Below are positions 1 through 8,255 of a stretch of 64,000 nucleotides of DNA, in pieces. The stretch's first letter is position 1. Each line of letters starts with the position of its first letter. Made by a program: the position numbers and the translations under genes. Source of the stretch: Virgibacillus halodenitrificans JCM 12304 (GTDB lineage Bacteria; Bacillota; Bacilli; Bacillales; Amphibacillaceae); contig NZ_BAZS01000021.1 of the NCBI RefSeq assembly GCF_001310895.1, forward strand, positions 1 to 64,000. Direction: 5' to 3'. The notes below the pieces were generated by a model. That model saw nothing but the letters and a program-made list of their open reading frames with translations, was not told the origin of the DNA and searched no databases.

Positions 1-8
1 ATAAAATA

Positions 9-33
9 GGGCTGATACGATATGTATCAGCCC
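9..33 (-). terminator. Rho-independent terminator of prsA
   Basis: Perfect 10-bp inverted repeat (gggctgatac / gtatcagccc) with a 5-nt loop lies just downstream of the prsA stop on the minus strand. The following minus-strand tract is T-rich but interrupted, so the terminator is moderate in strength. Confidence 0.7.
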
Positions 34-44
34 ATTTCATGTAA

Positions 45-932
45 TTAACCCTTTGCTTCTTCTTTTTCTTCTTCTTTATCGAACATGCCTTCAAACTCAT
101 CGATTTTTACATCTACTTTAGCATCATCAATTAACTTATTAATTTTCTCTTGTGCTTTAGTTGGATCTACTTTTTCGTTAAGAATCTGGCGACGGATATC
201 ATCTTTTACATCTTTGTATTCGCCAACTGAATCTTCTTTTTCTCGTTTGTCATTTAGCTTAATAATATGGTAACCGTGTTCTGTCTTAACTGGATCACTT
301 ACTTCCCCTTTTTCCATGCTGTATACAGCATCTTCAAATTTAGGAACCATTTGACCAGTAGAGAACCATCCTAAATCTCCGCCATTTTCAGCAGAACCAT
401 CTGTAGAGTATTCCTTTGCAAGCTTAGCGAAATCTCCACCATCATCAAGCTTCTTCTTTACTTCTTTGGCAGTTTCTTCATCTTCTACGAGAATATGCTG
501 TGCTTTTAACTCTGTTTTCATACGATCATATTTTTCTTTCATTTCTTTTTCACTAATATCTACACCATCAGCAAGTGCCTTCTCTTGTAATAAGGAGACA
601 CGTAATACTTCTTTAAATTGGTCTTCATCCTTAAACCCTTGTTGTTGAAGTGCCATTTCAAATTGGTCGCCTAGTTGATCCTTCATTTTTTTCAGTTCTT
701 TGTCGACTTCTTTATCACTAACGTCATACTTGTCCTCCAGTACTTTAACAGTAACCATTTCCTGAAGTACATTTTCCCCATTTCTTTCTTTTAATTCTTG
801 ATAAAAATCTTCTTTGGATATATTTCCTGCACTAGTTTCTACGACTGTTTTTGAATCTGATCCATCAGAGCTGCACGCTGCTAATGAAAACACTCCTGCT
901 GTTAATGTTACAGCGATTACTAATTTTTTCAT
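45..932 (-). CDS. prsA: PrsA foldase lipoprotein (parvulin-type peptidyl-prolyl isomerase)
   Basis: Membrane-anchored extracellular foldase that helps secreted proteins fold after Sec export. The 295-residue product begins with a lipoprotein signal whose lipobox LAAC places the lipidated Cys at residue 20. A SurA-like N-terminal helical region is followed by a parvulin domain at about residues 143-232, recognisable by AQHILV, the GGDLGWF segment and the closing HGYHIIKL. The C-terminus is very acidic and lysine-rich, as usual for PrsA. The length fits the family (about 280-300 aa). It is monocistronic here, with its own terminator and a good ribosome site (aggagtg) upstream. Assignment is firm. 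Confidence 0.95.
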   Translation of the reverse strand: MKKLVIAVTLTAGVFSLAACSSDGSDSKTVVETSAGNISKEDFYQELKERNGENVLQEMVTVKVLEDKYDVSDKEVDKELKKMKDQLGDQFEMALQQQGFKDEDQFKEVLRVSLLQEKALADGVDISEKEMKEKYDRMKTELKAQHILVEDEETAKEVKKKLDDGGDFAKLAKEYSTDGSAENGGDLGWFSTGQMVPKFEDAVYSMEKGEVSDPVKTEHGYHIIKLNDKREKEDSVGEYKDVKDDIRRQILNEKVDPTKAQEKINKLIDDAKVDVKIDEFEGMFDKEEEKEEAKG

Positions 933-1040
933 CTAAACACTCCTAATCATATTGCATATGTAATATGCTATTGATAAATATACCATATTATGGTGTGAAA
1001 AACATAGTCCTATGTTACTTTTAAGGTCGTCTTATTCATG

Positions 1041-1199
1041 CTATATCATTGCGTTCAGAACACGAACATATGAGCATACAAGAAGTACGACTACCATTAC
1101 ATTAATTACTCGAAAGACCTTATTCTGCTTTAACGTCTCCAGTTCCATTTTTACACAAAATTTATGAGTTAATGCATTAAATATAAATAAAATAATCAT
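1041..1199 (-). CDS. Small two-helix membrane protein (hypothetical)
   Basis: A 52-codon reading frame not in the usual size range. It encodes two hydrophobic segments (about residues 2-11 and 30-45) separated by a charged loop, typical of a small membrane protein. The open frame continues upstream of this ATG through LIFILFLFYA, which would complete the first membrane helix, and a strong Shine-Dalgarno-like gaaggggg lies at about 1228-1235. No ATG, GTG or TTG stands at the right distance from it, so the true start is unclear (perhaps a rare ATC or ATT codon). It sits between prsA and a DUF3267 gene, where I recall B. subtilis having yhaK; homology was not checked. Confidence 0.45.
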   Translation of the reverse strand: MIILFIFNALTHKFCVKMELETLKQNKVFRVINVMVVVLLVCSYVRVLNAMI

Positions 1200-1345
1200 T
1201 GCATAGAAAAGAAAAAGTATAAAGATAAGAAAACCCCCTTCTGTCTACATTATCTCTTTATGATTACACAGTATATTTTTAACTTTATCAAAAGATTAGG
1301 ATGATGAACAGTATTTGATAAATATTTTCTGTTAAATAAGAAAAA

Positions 1346-1370
1346 GGATCTGGTTTAATGGACCAGATCC
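1346..1370 (-). terminator. Terminator of the DUF3267 gene
   Basis: Stem ggatctggt / accagatcc with a 7-nt loop immediately follows the stop codon on the minus strand and is followed by a run of five T, a textbook intrinsic terminator. Confidence 0.85.
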
Positions 1371-1919
1371 TTATGGGTGAGGAGCTTTTATTAAAATATC
1401 AAAACCATCGGCACTGTTTTCAATATATGCTTCCTTTGGTGCTTTAATAATATGAATCATATAAAGATAGTCTATAAAAGAAATTCCAATATGGGCTGCA
1501 GTAAATAACAAAATATAAACGGAATAATCTTTAAATATATAGCTAGCGACAATGCCCGGCACAGTAACAAAGATAGTCGGCGTAATTGCGACAAGCAGTG
1601 AAACTTTCTTTGTTAAATGCAATTTCGTATAATAGGTAAAAACAGGTAAAATAGTTTTTTTTCGTTTATTTATAATTTTTAATCGCTTATTCATAAAAAA
1701 CAATGGTAAAATATGCATAAACGAGTGAATGGTTGGTAAGACAATCAACCCTACTAAAAGGGGAAATAGACCTATATCATTTACATGTGTACTACCTTGA
1801 ATAATCGAGATTGGTACATAGAGAAATATAAACGACAACAGACCGATCAAAAATGAGACAATATTTATTCGGTTTGTTCCAAATTCTTTTGTAAGATTAA
1901 TTGATTTCCAGCAGTTCAT
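1371..1919 (-). CDS. DUF3267 family membrane protein (YhaJ position)
   Basis: Predicted integral membrane protein of 182 residues with four to five hydrophobic segments. The family (DUF3267) is sometimes described as a putative zincin because of an HE-x-x-H-like motif; here only H-S-F-M-H is seen in the second hydrophobic segment, so catalysis is doubtful. The start is set at the ATG giving MNCWKS, because the first in-frame ATG (at 1934) lies within the ribosome site ggaggggtc. It is the gene next to yhaI, which fits the prsA-yhaJ-yhaI neighbourhood of Bacillus. Function unknown. Confidence 0.75.
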   Translation of the reverse strand: MNCWKSINLTKEFGTNRINIVSFLIGLLSFIFLYVPISIIQGSTHVNDIGLFPLLVGLIVLPTIHSFMHILPLFFMNKRLKIINKRKKTILPVFTYYTKLHLTKKVSLLVAITPTIFVTVPGIVASYIFKDYSVYILLFTAAHIGISFIDYLYMIHIIKAPKEAYIENSADGFDILIKAPHP

Positions 1920-2085
1920 TTTTGACCCCTCCATTTCATTCTCTGATGTTTAATCCATATGAATGATAGTATGATTACATTAAAAAATCAATAGTTTTTT
2001 ATAAACTTTTTTATAAAGATTTTTTAAAGTATTTTATATAAAAAATGAAGGGCTTAAAAATAGGAATGAAAAAGGGGGCTATTAG

Positions 2086-2433
2086 TTGATGTGCAAGGGG
2101 TTGGCGGAATTCCATCTTAGCCTGATTTCAAGAATAATTGATATGAGAAAATATCCGTTTACAAGATTGATTATGGAAAGAAATATAACGAATCCGGAGT
2201 ATACAGAATTAATTAAACTGTTGGAAGGTTTAGATGACATTTATCATAGTCAGAGAGAAGAGGGTCTGCTTGATTTTAGTTCTTTACTTATTCAATTTGC
2301 AGGAATGCTAAATGAAAAATTGGAACCAACAGAGACTATTTATGCTTTAAGTCAAGAGGGAATATATAAGGACCTAGTGAATGAATTTATAAAAATTATT
2401 CAACAGGAAGAAAACAAATATAAACGAAGATGA
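2086..2433 (+). CDS. yhaI: DUF1878 family protein YhaI
   Basis: Small soluble helical protein of 115 residues or fewer. The sequence (YPFTRLIMERNIT, LDDIYHSQREEGLLDFSSLL, FAGMLNEKLEPTETIYAL) follows the pattern I associate with YhaI/DUF1878. The start may be the TTG at 2086 or the adjacent ATG at 2089; the ribosome site aaaggggg is 7 and 10 nt away respectively. It is the only plus-strand gene in this corner and ends in a strong terminator. In B. subtilis the gene adjoins the protease regulator hpr (scoC); here that neighbour is missing and the betaine locus follows. Molecular role unknown. Confidence 0.75.
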   Translation: MMCKGLAEFHLSLISRIIDMRKYPFTRLIMERNITNPEYTELIKLLEGLDDIYHSQREEGLLDFSSLLIQFAGMLNEKLEPTETIYALSQEGIYKDLVNEFIKIIQQEENKYKRR

Positions 2434-2473
2434 CCATCTTTTTACTTAATCAAGGAGGTCATCTTCGTTTTTT
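2425..2473 (+). terminator. Terminator of yhaI
   Basis: Perfect 11-bp stem cgaagatgacc / ggtcatcttcg with a 21-nt loop is followed by six T. The left arm overlaps the last codons of yhaI. Confidence 0.9.
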
Positions 2474-2535
2474 ACTGGGCAATAAAATATGAACCCTTTT
2501 GGCTTTACACTGTTCATAGATGTACATGACAATAT

Positions 2536-2640
2536 CTAGCTCCACCGGCCCACTTCAAGATATTAAGCAATAAAAGATCGCTATTATGAATAATGCTTAA
2601 CCATGTAGGGAGAAGCAAGGCGCCTGTTCTTTTCATTGAG
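2536..2640. repeat. Possible degenerate intergenic repeat
   Basis: A stretch beginning tagctccaccggcccac and ending aaggcgcctgttctttt resembles the ends of the GC-rich intergenic repeats common in Bacillaceae (tagctccagcgc ... aggcgcctgcgctttt). The middle is degraded and I see no second copy in this window. The rest of the 2474-2745 spacer shows no gene. Confidence 0.25.
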
Positions 2641-2745
2641 GATGTATAAATGCAATAAATTAATGTAATTGGAAGTTATTATTAATGTTTATAATAGGTG
2701 TACAAGTTTTGCTGGAAACCAACTTCCTCATTCCAACATTCCTTA

Positions 2746-3228
2746 TTATTGCTTCATATTGTTAAAAAGCCCCTCGATTTGCACATGAAAATTTATAATT
2801 TCATCAAGTTTTTTATTAAGCTTTTCTTTTTCCTTACTAATGGCCGCTTTTTTTGGTGAATCAATCTCATGCCGAATTTCCATAAGCGTATCCTTATGAT
2901 GATTTGTTGAATCCAGCCACTTACTAATATAAATGGTAGAAAATGATTTGTATAGTTGAGAGTTAGCTTCGTATAAGTCTTTCCTCACCCCTTTTTTCCA
3001 TACTCGGGTAACCAGATTTAAATCAAAAAGACTGCGTATACTTGTGCTCATGGAGGTTTTGCTTTTACCAAGTGCCTCGCTCATCTCATCCAAAGTGAGT
3101 GGGTCATCCGTAAGATATAAATAAACAAAAAGACGGGATTCAAGTGGGGTTAAACCAAATAACTCAAGCGTCTTTGAAAATTCTATTATCATCTTATTCA
3201 TTACTTCTTCAAGTTGAGAATCCTTCAT
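2746..3228 (-). CDS. GbsR/MarR-type transcriptional regulator of the betaine locus
   Basis: A 160-residue DNA-binding protein with a winged helix-turn-helix at about residues 25-80 (LTPLESRLFVYLYLTDDPLTL, then MSEALGKSKTSMSTSIRSL) and a lysine-rich coiled-coil C-terminus at about residues 120-155, the layout of GbsR/OpcR proteins that sense choline or betaine. It is divergent from the opuA-type transporter; the 348-bp spacer between them holds a 24-bp palindrome (3348-3371) that is the best operator candidate. It probably represses betaine or choline uptake; which effector it senses cannot be told from sequence. Confidence 0.8.
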   Translation of the reverse strand: MKDSQLEEVMNKMIIEFSKTLELFGLTPLESRLFVYLYLTDDPLTLDEMSEALGKSKTSMSTSIRSLFDLNLVTRVWKKGVRKDLYEANSQLYKSFSTIYISKWLDSTNHHKDTLMEIRHEIDSPKKAAISKEKEKLNKKLDEIINFHVQIEGLFNNMKQ

Positions 3229-3347
3229 ATAATCCCCCTAAAACGTTGATATTTCAAGGTTACACTAAAAGAATAACTTTTAAAAACAGGTAAATAGGTA
3301 GTATTTGGGAGAAAATAAGAGTTATTTAAAGCATATGCCGAATTTAG

Positions 3348-3371
3348 TACGTACAGTATAAACTGTACGTA
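3348..3371. promoter_or_regulatory. 24-bp palindrome, candidate operator for the GbsR-like regulator
   Basis: Perfect 10-bp arms tacgtacagt / actgtacgta flank a 4-bp centre. The site lies in the divergent spacer, about 120 bp from the regulator start and 205 bp from the transporter start. It is the only long palindrome in the 3229-3576 spacer and lacks a T-run, so it reads as a protein-binding site, not a terminator. Confidence 0.55.
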
Positions 3372-3576
3372 ATTTATAAACAAAATCAATAGAATTTAAA
3401 GTTTGTGCAGTTCATATAAATCATTTATAGTTATATAGTACATTCTATGGATGTTCGTTTACATATCATCTATGAATCTACGAAATATATCCTGTGATTA
3501 ACATATTACGTGTTAATACTGATAAAAAAGTAGTAGTGCTATTCGCATAGATAACAAAAAAAGAGAGGTGAAAGTT

Positions 3577-4775
3577 TTGCCGGTTATTGAAGCCAAGAAT
3601 TTATCTAAGGTGTTTGGGAAAAACCCAAAGCAAGCATTAAAATTACTAGATAAAGGATATTCAAAAGAAGATATTTTAAAAGAAACAGGTAATACAGTTG
3701 GCGTAAATCGTGCCTCATTTTCCGTAGAGGCAGGGGAAATTTTCGTTATTATGGGGCTCTCTGGAAGTGGGAAGTCCACGTTGGTACGCTTATTAAACCG
3801 TCTTATAGAACCAACAGAGGGAAATATCCTAATAGATGAGCAAGATCTGGCAACGATGGATAAGAAATCCTTAAGGAACGTGCGTAGAGAGAAGTTAAGT
3901 ATGGTATTTCAAAAATTTGCTCTATTTCCACACAGAACAATCTTACAAAATGCAGAGTTTGGGTTAGAAATTCAAAATGTAGCCAAGGAAGAAAGGGAAA
4001 AAAAGGCAAAAGAAGCACTTGAAATGGTTGGTTTAGGAGAATACATTCATCAGACTCCCGGCCAGCTTTCGGGTGGAATGCAACAACGAGTTGGTCTAGC
4101 TCGTGCGTTAGCGAACGATCCGGAAGTACTGCTAATGGATGAAGCATTCTCAGCATTAGACCCACTCATACGAAAAGAAATGCAGGATGAGTTAATTGAC
4201 TTACAGTCTACCATGAAAAAACAATTGTTTTTATTACACATGATCTGGATGAAGCTCTTCGATTAGGTGATCGGATCGCTTTGATGAAAGATGGTTCAAT
4301 TGTACAAATTGGTACACCGGAGGAAATCTTAGTAAACCCTGCAAATGATTATGTTGAAAAGTTCGTTGAGGACGTAGATCGTTCCAAGGTATTAACTGCA
4401 CAGCACATTATGAAAAGGCCTGAAACTGTTAATTTGGATAAACACGGTCCAAGAGTAGCTTTGGAGCGAATGAGAGAAGAAGGTTTGTCCAGTATGTACG
4501 TCATTGATAGTCAAAGAAATCTTAAAGGCTATATAACTGCAGATGATGCTTCAGAAGCTCGGAAAAAAGAAATAACGAGTTTAAAAGAGATTCTAAAGAA
4601 TGACATACCGCGAGTAGAAAAAGATACCTCCATGAATGATATCTTTAGTATTATTCACGATTCACCTATTCCAGTAGCTGTTGTAGAAGATGGAAAGTTA
4701 GTAGGGATTATTGTGCGCGGTGCTGTTATAGCGGCACTTTCTCAGGATGGCGAGGTGAATTTAGATGCTGAATAA
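3577..4775 (+). pseudogene. opuAA: Glycine betaine ABC transporter ATP-binding protein OpuAA-like, frameshifted
   Basis: ATPase subunit of an osmoprotectant importer. Walker A (GLSGSGKST), signature LSGGMQQRV and Walker B ([12 protein letters not shown]) are all present, and the 3' part codes for the paired CBS domains that sense ionic strength in this family. The frame breaks at the A-run 4216-4221: adding one A joins the halves seamlessly through [20 protein letters not shown] and gives about 399 residues, the family length. The start is the TTG at 3577, 6 nt after gagaggtg; the GTG at 3568 is part of the ribosome site. The 3' end overlaps the permease gene by 11 nt. Either a recent frameshift or a sequence error; I favour error. 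Confidence 0.85.
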
Positions 4776-5619
4776 TATGTTGGACTTTATCCCAGAGATA
4801 GCTATTGCTGAGGGAACAGAAAAGCTTACGGACAGTATTACAGAAACTTTTTCCTTTTTATTTGAACCAATTAAGGAACATTTCGGAAGTTTGATGGAGT
4901 GGACCTCAGAAACGTTAAGTGTTATACCTCCTGTAATTATTATCATCATTGTTGCACTTCTGGCGTTTTTCCTGACTGGAAAGAAGTTTGGTTTAGCTGC
5001 ATTTAGTGTTGTAGGTCTCTGGTTAATTTATAACCAGGGTCTATGGGAACAATTAATGAGCACCTTTACACTGGTGCTATTATCAAGTATTTTATCAGTG
5101 ATTGTTGGTGTGCCTGTAGGTATTCTTATGTCGAAATCTAAAATAGCTGAAGCAATTATTACACCAATTTTAGATTTTATGCAGACAATGCCTGCGTTTG
5201 TTTATTTGATTCCAGCTGTAGCATTCTTTGGTATTGGTATGGTACCAGGAGTTTTTGCATCACTGATTTTTGCAACACCACCAACTGTAAGATTTACTAA
5301 CTTGGGTATACGGCAGGTATCTCGTGAATTGGTAGAAGCATCAGACGCATTTGGAAGTACTGGTTCACAAAAGTTATTTAAAGTTGAACTACCTATGGCA
5401 AAACAAACAATTATGGCCGGTATAAACCAAACAGTTATGCTTGCACTTTCCATGGTGGTTATTGCGTCCATGATTGGAGCGCCAGGTTTAGGGCGAGAGG
5501 TTCTTTCTGCCTTACAACGTGCACAAGTAGGTTCAGGATTTGTCGCTGGGATTGGAATAGTAATTCTGGCAATTATTATTGATCGATTTACACAAACAGC
5601 AAATTCCAAAAAAAATTAA
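4765..5619 (+). CDS. opuAB: Glycine betaine ABC transporter permease OpuAB-like
   Basis: Membrane subunit of the OpuA-type betaine importer, 284 residues. It has an amphipathic N-terminal region, then hydrophobic segments from about residue 50 onward, and the binding-protein-dependent transport inner membrane domain with the EAA-type loop (ELVEASDAFGSTGSQKLFKVELP) at about residues 190-213 that docks on the ATPase. Translation is probably coupled to the upstream ATPase gene because the two overlap by 11 nt. Followed after 110 bp by the binding-protein gene. Confidence 0.93.
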   Translation: MLNNMLDFIPEIAIAEGTEKLTDSITETFSFLFEPIKEHFGSLMEWTSETLSVIPPVIIIIIVALLAFFLTGKKFGLAAFSVVGLWLIYNQGLWEQLMSTFTLVLLSSILSVIVGVPVGILMSKSKIAEAIITPILDFMQTMPAFVYLIPAVAFFGIGMVPGVFASLIFATPPTVRFTNLGIRQVSRELVEASDAFGSTGSQKLFKVELPMAKQTIMAGINQTVMLALSMVVIASMIGAPGLGREVLSALQRAQVGSGFVAGIGIVILAIIIDRFTQTANSKKN

Positions 5620-5729
5620 TGAATAACTTTTAATTAAATGGTTGAAAAAAGAGTCTTCAAGAATTAAGAGAAACTCACACCTATTAATTAAAAGATTCTA
5701 TAAAAAATATCGAAGGGGAGTAATTAGTA

Positions 5730-6632
5730 ATGTTTAAATTTGACTGGAAAAAACTCGGTATTGCTGCTGGATTGTCTTTATCATTAGTAGCAGCAGGATG
5801 CGGATCAGATGGAGAAGGATCAGAGGATTCTGCTGATAGTGGTTCATCTGATGAAAAAAATAAAGAAATTGAACTAGCTTATGTGGAATGGGATACAGAA
5901 GTAGCTTCCACCAATGTGGTAAAGCAAGTACTGGAAGATGAAGGCTTTGATGTAACGATCACACCGCTTGATAATGCGGTTATGTGGCAATCTGTAGCAA
6001 ACAATGAAACAGATGGAATGGTTGCAGCATGGTTACCTGGTACTCATGGTGATCTATATGAACAACATAAATCTGATTTAGAAGATCTTGGAGCAAACTT
6101 GGAAGGTGCTAAAATAGGTATGGTTGTGCCTGAGTATATGGATGTAAGTTCAATCGAAGATCTTAGTGATGAAGCAGACAAAACAATTACTGGAATTGAA
6201 CCAGGTGCAGGAGTCGTGAAAGCAACTGAGAAAGCAACTGAAGAGTATGATAATTTAGCTGACTGGGAAGTTAAAACATCTTCTAGTGGTGCAATGGCAA
6301 CTGCTTTAGGTGAAGCTGTTGAAAATGAGGAAGACATTGTAGTTACTGGTTGGTCCCCACACTGGAAATTCCAAAAGTATGACCTTAAATACTTGGAAGA
6401 TCCAAAAGGAGTTTATGGCGAAGCAGAAGAAATTAAAACAATGGTACGTAAAGACTTAAAAGAAGATATGCCAAAGGCTTATAAGATCTTGGATGCGTTC
6501 CATTGGGAGCCGGCTGATATCGAAAGTGTTATGCTAGATATCCAAAATGGAACAGATCCTGAAGAAGCTGCTGCAAATTGGATTAAAGATAATCAGGATA
6601 AGGTTGATGAGTGGGTAAAAGCAGCTGAATAA
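5730..6632 (+). CDS. opuAC: Glycine betaine-binding lipoprotein OpuAC-like
   Basis: Extracytoplasmic substrate-binding protein, 300 residues, with lipobox VAAGC (Cys 24). The two ligand-binding lobes appear in the order of the B. subtilis-type OpuAC as I recall it: residues about 46-147 (YVEWDTE, VAAWLPGTH, GANLEGAKIG) followed by residues about 150-297 (TITGIEPGAG, VVTGWSPHW, YLEDPKG). Trp 54, Trp 101, Trp 208 and Trp 212 are plausible members of the aromatic cage that holds the trimethylammonium group. An acidic Ser/Glu/Asp linker (residues 27-45) tethers it to the lipid anchor. A strong hairpin follows the gene. Confidence 0.93.
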   Translation: MFKFDWKKLGIAAGLSLSLVAAGCGSDGEGSEDSADSGSSDEKNKEIELAYVEWDTEVASTNVVKQVLEDEGFDVTITPLDNAVMWQSVANNETDGMVAAWLPGTHGDLYEQHKSDLEDLGANLEGAKIGMVVPEYMDVSSIEDLSDEADKTITGIEPGAGVVKATEKATEEYDNLADWEVKTSSSGAMATALGEAVENEEDIVVTGWSPHWKFQKYDLKYLEDPKGVYGEAEEIKTMVRKDLKEDMPKAYKILDAFHWEPADIESVMLDIQNGTDPEEAAANWIKDNQDKVDEWVKAAE

Positions 6633-6651
6633 TATACATGGTACAAAATAT

Positions 6652-6694
6652 CAAGGCCGGATAAACGAACATATCATTTATCCGGCCTTGTCTT
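6652..6694 (+). terminator. Terminator or attenuating hairpin after opuAC
   Basis: Perfect 14-bp stem caaggccggataaa / tttatccggccttg with an 11-nt loop; the T tract (tctt) is short, so read-through into the next binding-protein gene is likely. Confidence 0.75.
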
Positions 6695-6725
6695 ACATAA
6701 GAAAAGAAGGAGTGGAGTAAATTAG

Positions 6726-7661
6726 ATGATAAAAAGTAGTTGGAAATTAACATTTATCACAATAAGCATTGCTTTTCTATTTGTTTCGTCTGCTTGTGGT
6801 TCAGATGAAAAAGATAGTGCCAGCAATGATGGGGCTGACTCAAATGAAGAAACGAACTATAGTGAAGAAGTGAATTATACGATTACTGGAATTGAGCCAG
6901 GTGCTGGTATCAGTGTAACTACTGACAAAGCAATTGAAGAATATGATTCTTTAAAAGGATGGACTGCTAATTATTCTTCCACTGCAGCTATGGCATCCGA
7001 GCTTGATAAAGCAATCGAAAATGAGGAACCAATTATAATAACTGGCTGGAACCCACATTGGACGTTTGCAAAGTATCCTGATATGAAATACTTAGAAGAT
7101 CCAAAAGGTATTTATGGTGGGAAGGAAGTTATTAAGACATTAACTAGAAATGGACTTAAAGAAGATATGCCAAATGCATATAAGCTACTTGATCAATTTA
7201 ACTGGAAGGTAGAAGATATGGAAGGTATCATGTATGATGCAAAGGAAAATGATGAAGAAGTCGCAGTTGCGGCAGAACGTTGGGTGGAAGAGAATCAAGA
7301 TAGAGTCGATGAATGGAAGGATGGGGTCGAAGAAGTAGATGGAAAGTCTATTGAGCTCGTATCTACTCCATGGGACTCAGAAAGAGCTTCTTCCAATGTG
7401 GTTAAGATTGCATTAGAGCAGCTTGGCTATGATGTAACTGTTACCCCTGTAGATGTTGCAGTAGTATTTGAATCTATTGCGAATGGAGACGGTGATGCTA
7501 CACTTGCAGCCTGGATGCCAATCACACATAAAGATTTTTATGATAAATATAGTGACCAATTTGATGATCTGGGTGCGAATCTAGAAGGAGCAAAAATAGG
7601 TCTTGTTGTTCCATCCTATATGGATATTGAATCTATAGAAGATCTAGAACCAGCAAACTAA
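6726..7661 (+). CDS. Circularly permuted betaine-type binding lipoprotein
   Basis: A second OpuAC-family lipoprotein, 311 residues, lipobox SSAC (Cys 24). Its domain order is reversed relative to the adjacent opuAC product: residues about 49-197 (TITGIEPGAG, IITGWNPHW, YLEDPKG) match the second half of OpuAC, and residues about 206-307 (STPWDSE, LAAWMPITH, GANLEGAKIG) match the first half. The cage tryptophans are kept (Trp 108, 112, 216, 263), while the Trp 86 of OpuAC is Phe 248 here. It begins 32 bp after the opuAC hairpin without an evident promoter of its own. It probably serves the same permease, perhaps with different ligand preference. Confidence 0.88.
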   Translation: MIKSSWKLTFITISIAFLFVSSACGSDEKDSASNDGADSNEETNYSEEVNYTITGIEPGAGISVTTDKAIEEYDSLKGWTANYSSTAAMASELDKAIENEEPIIITGWNPHWTFAKYPDMKYLEDPKGIYGGKEVIKTLTRNGLKEDMPNAYKLLDQFNWKVEDMEGIMYDAKENDEEVAVAAERWVEENQDRVDEWKDGVEEVDGKSIELVSTPWDSERASSNVVKIALEQLGYDVTVTPVDVAVVFESIANGDGDATLAAWMPITHKDFYDKYSDQFDDLGANLEGAKIGLVVPSYMDIESIEDLEPAN

Positions 7662-7663
7662 TA

Positions 7664-7698
7664 TAAAAAAAGCTGCCGTTGAATCGGCAGCTTTTTTA
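7664..7698. terminator. Bidirectional terminator
   Basis: Stem agctgccg / cggcagct, 6-nt loop, A-run on the left and T-run on the right. It ends the binding-protein gene and could also stop transcription from the convergent yhaH gene. Confidence 0.88.
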
Positions 7699-7762
7699 GT
7701 TAATAAAGTATATAGTTTTAACTTTATTATGTTCTATTACACGAACAGTACAACTTAATAAC

Positions 7763-8128
7763 TTAGGCCTGTTGGCTTTTTACTTTTTCTTCAAGGTCCA
7801 TAAGGCTTGTTTCAATTTGTTCTAAATACTGATGGATGTTTTCCTGATGTGGTTCTACTGTTTGCTTCCATTCTTCTACAGATTTTTTCATTTCCTGTGT
7901 CAATTCTTTAATTAAAGCAGCACCTTCTTTAGAGGTTTCTGTAAGTTGCTCTTTTAAACGTAACCCATCCTGTTTAAGATTTGCTATCATGTCTTTCCAT
8001 TCAAAACCCTGATCTTTTACACGGCCGCGTAAATCTTTTCCTGATGACGGCGTAGTAAGAAGAGTCGCAGCTGCACTAATAGCACCTCCAACCATGAGTC
8101 CTAATAACAATGACTTTCCATTTGCCAT
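7763..8128 (-). CDS. yhaH: YtxH-domain protein YhaH
   Basis: A 121-residue protein with a single N-terminal membrane segment with a Gly-rich core (LLLGLMVGGAISAAATLLTT), the GxxxG-like YtxH/gas-vesicle-type anchor followed by PSSGKDLR, and a long charged coiled-coil tail. The start is the ATG giving MANGKS, preceded by aggagagag; the longer frame upstream lacks a ribosome site. B. subtilis YhaH is a general-stress protein of similar length in the same neighbourhood (beside trpP and hit). Function unknown. Confidence 0.8.
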   Translation of the reverse strand: MANGKSLLLGLMVGGAISAAATLLTTPSSGKDLRGRVKDQGFEWKDMIANLKQDGLRLKEQLTETSKEGAALIKELTQEMKKSVEEWKQTVEPHQENIHQYLEQIETSLMDLEEKVKSQQA

Positions 8129-8255
8129 ACCATCTCTCTCCTTTCTAACGCTTCGTAAATCTTTTTCACTTATTTTACCATGATCAAACATGCAAACATG
8201 TATCTTAAAAAAATCCTCTGACATACCCATGCCAGAGGATTTAATTTTAACTATT

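Noticed and set aside
4216-4221. Programmed frameshifting in opuAA
   Set aside because: The A6 run could slip, but there is no downstream structure, the family is not known for recoding, and similar breaks occur in four unrelated genes, favouring error.
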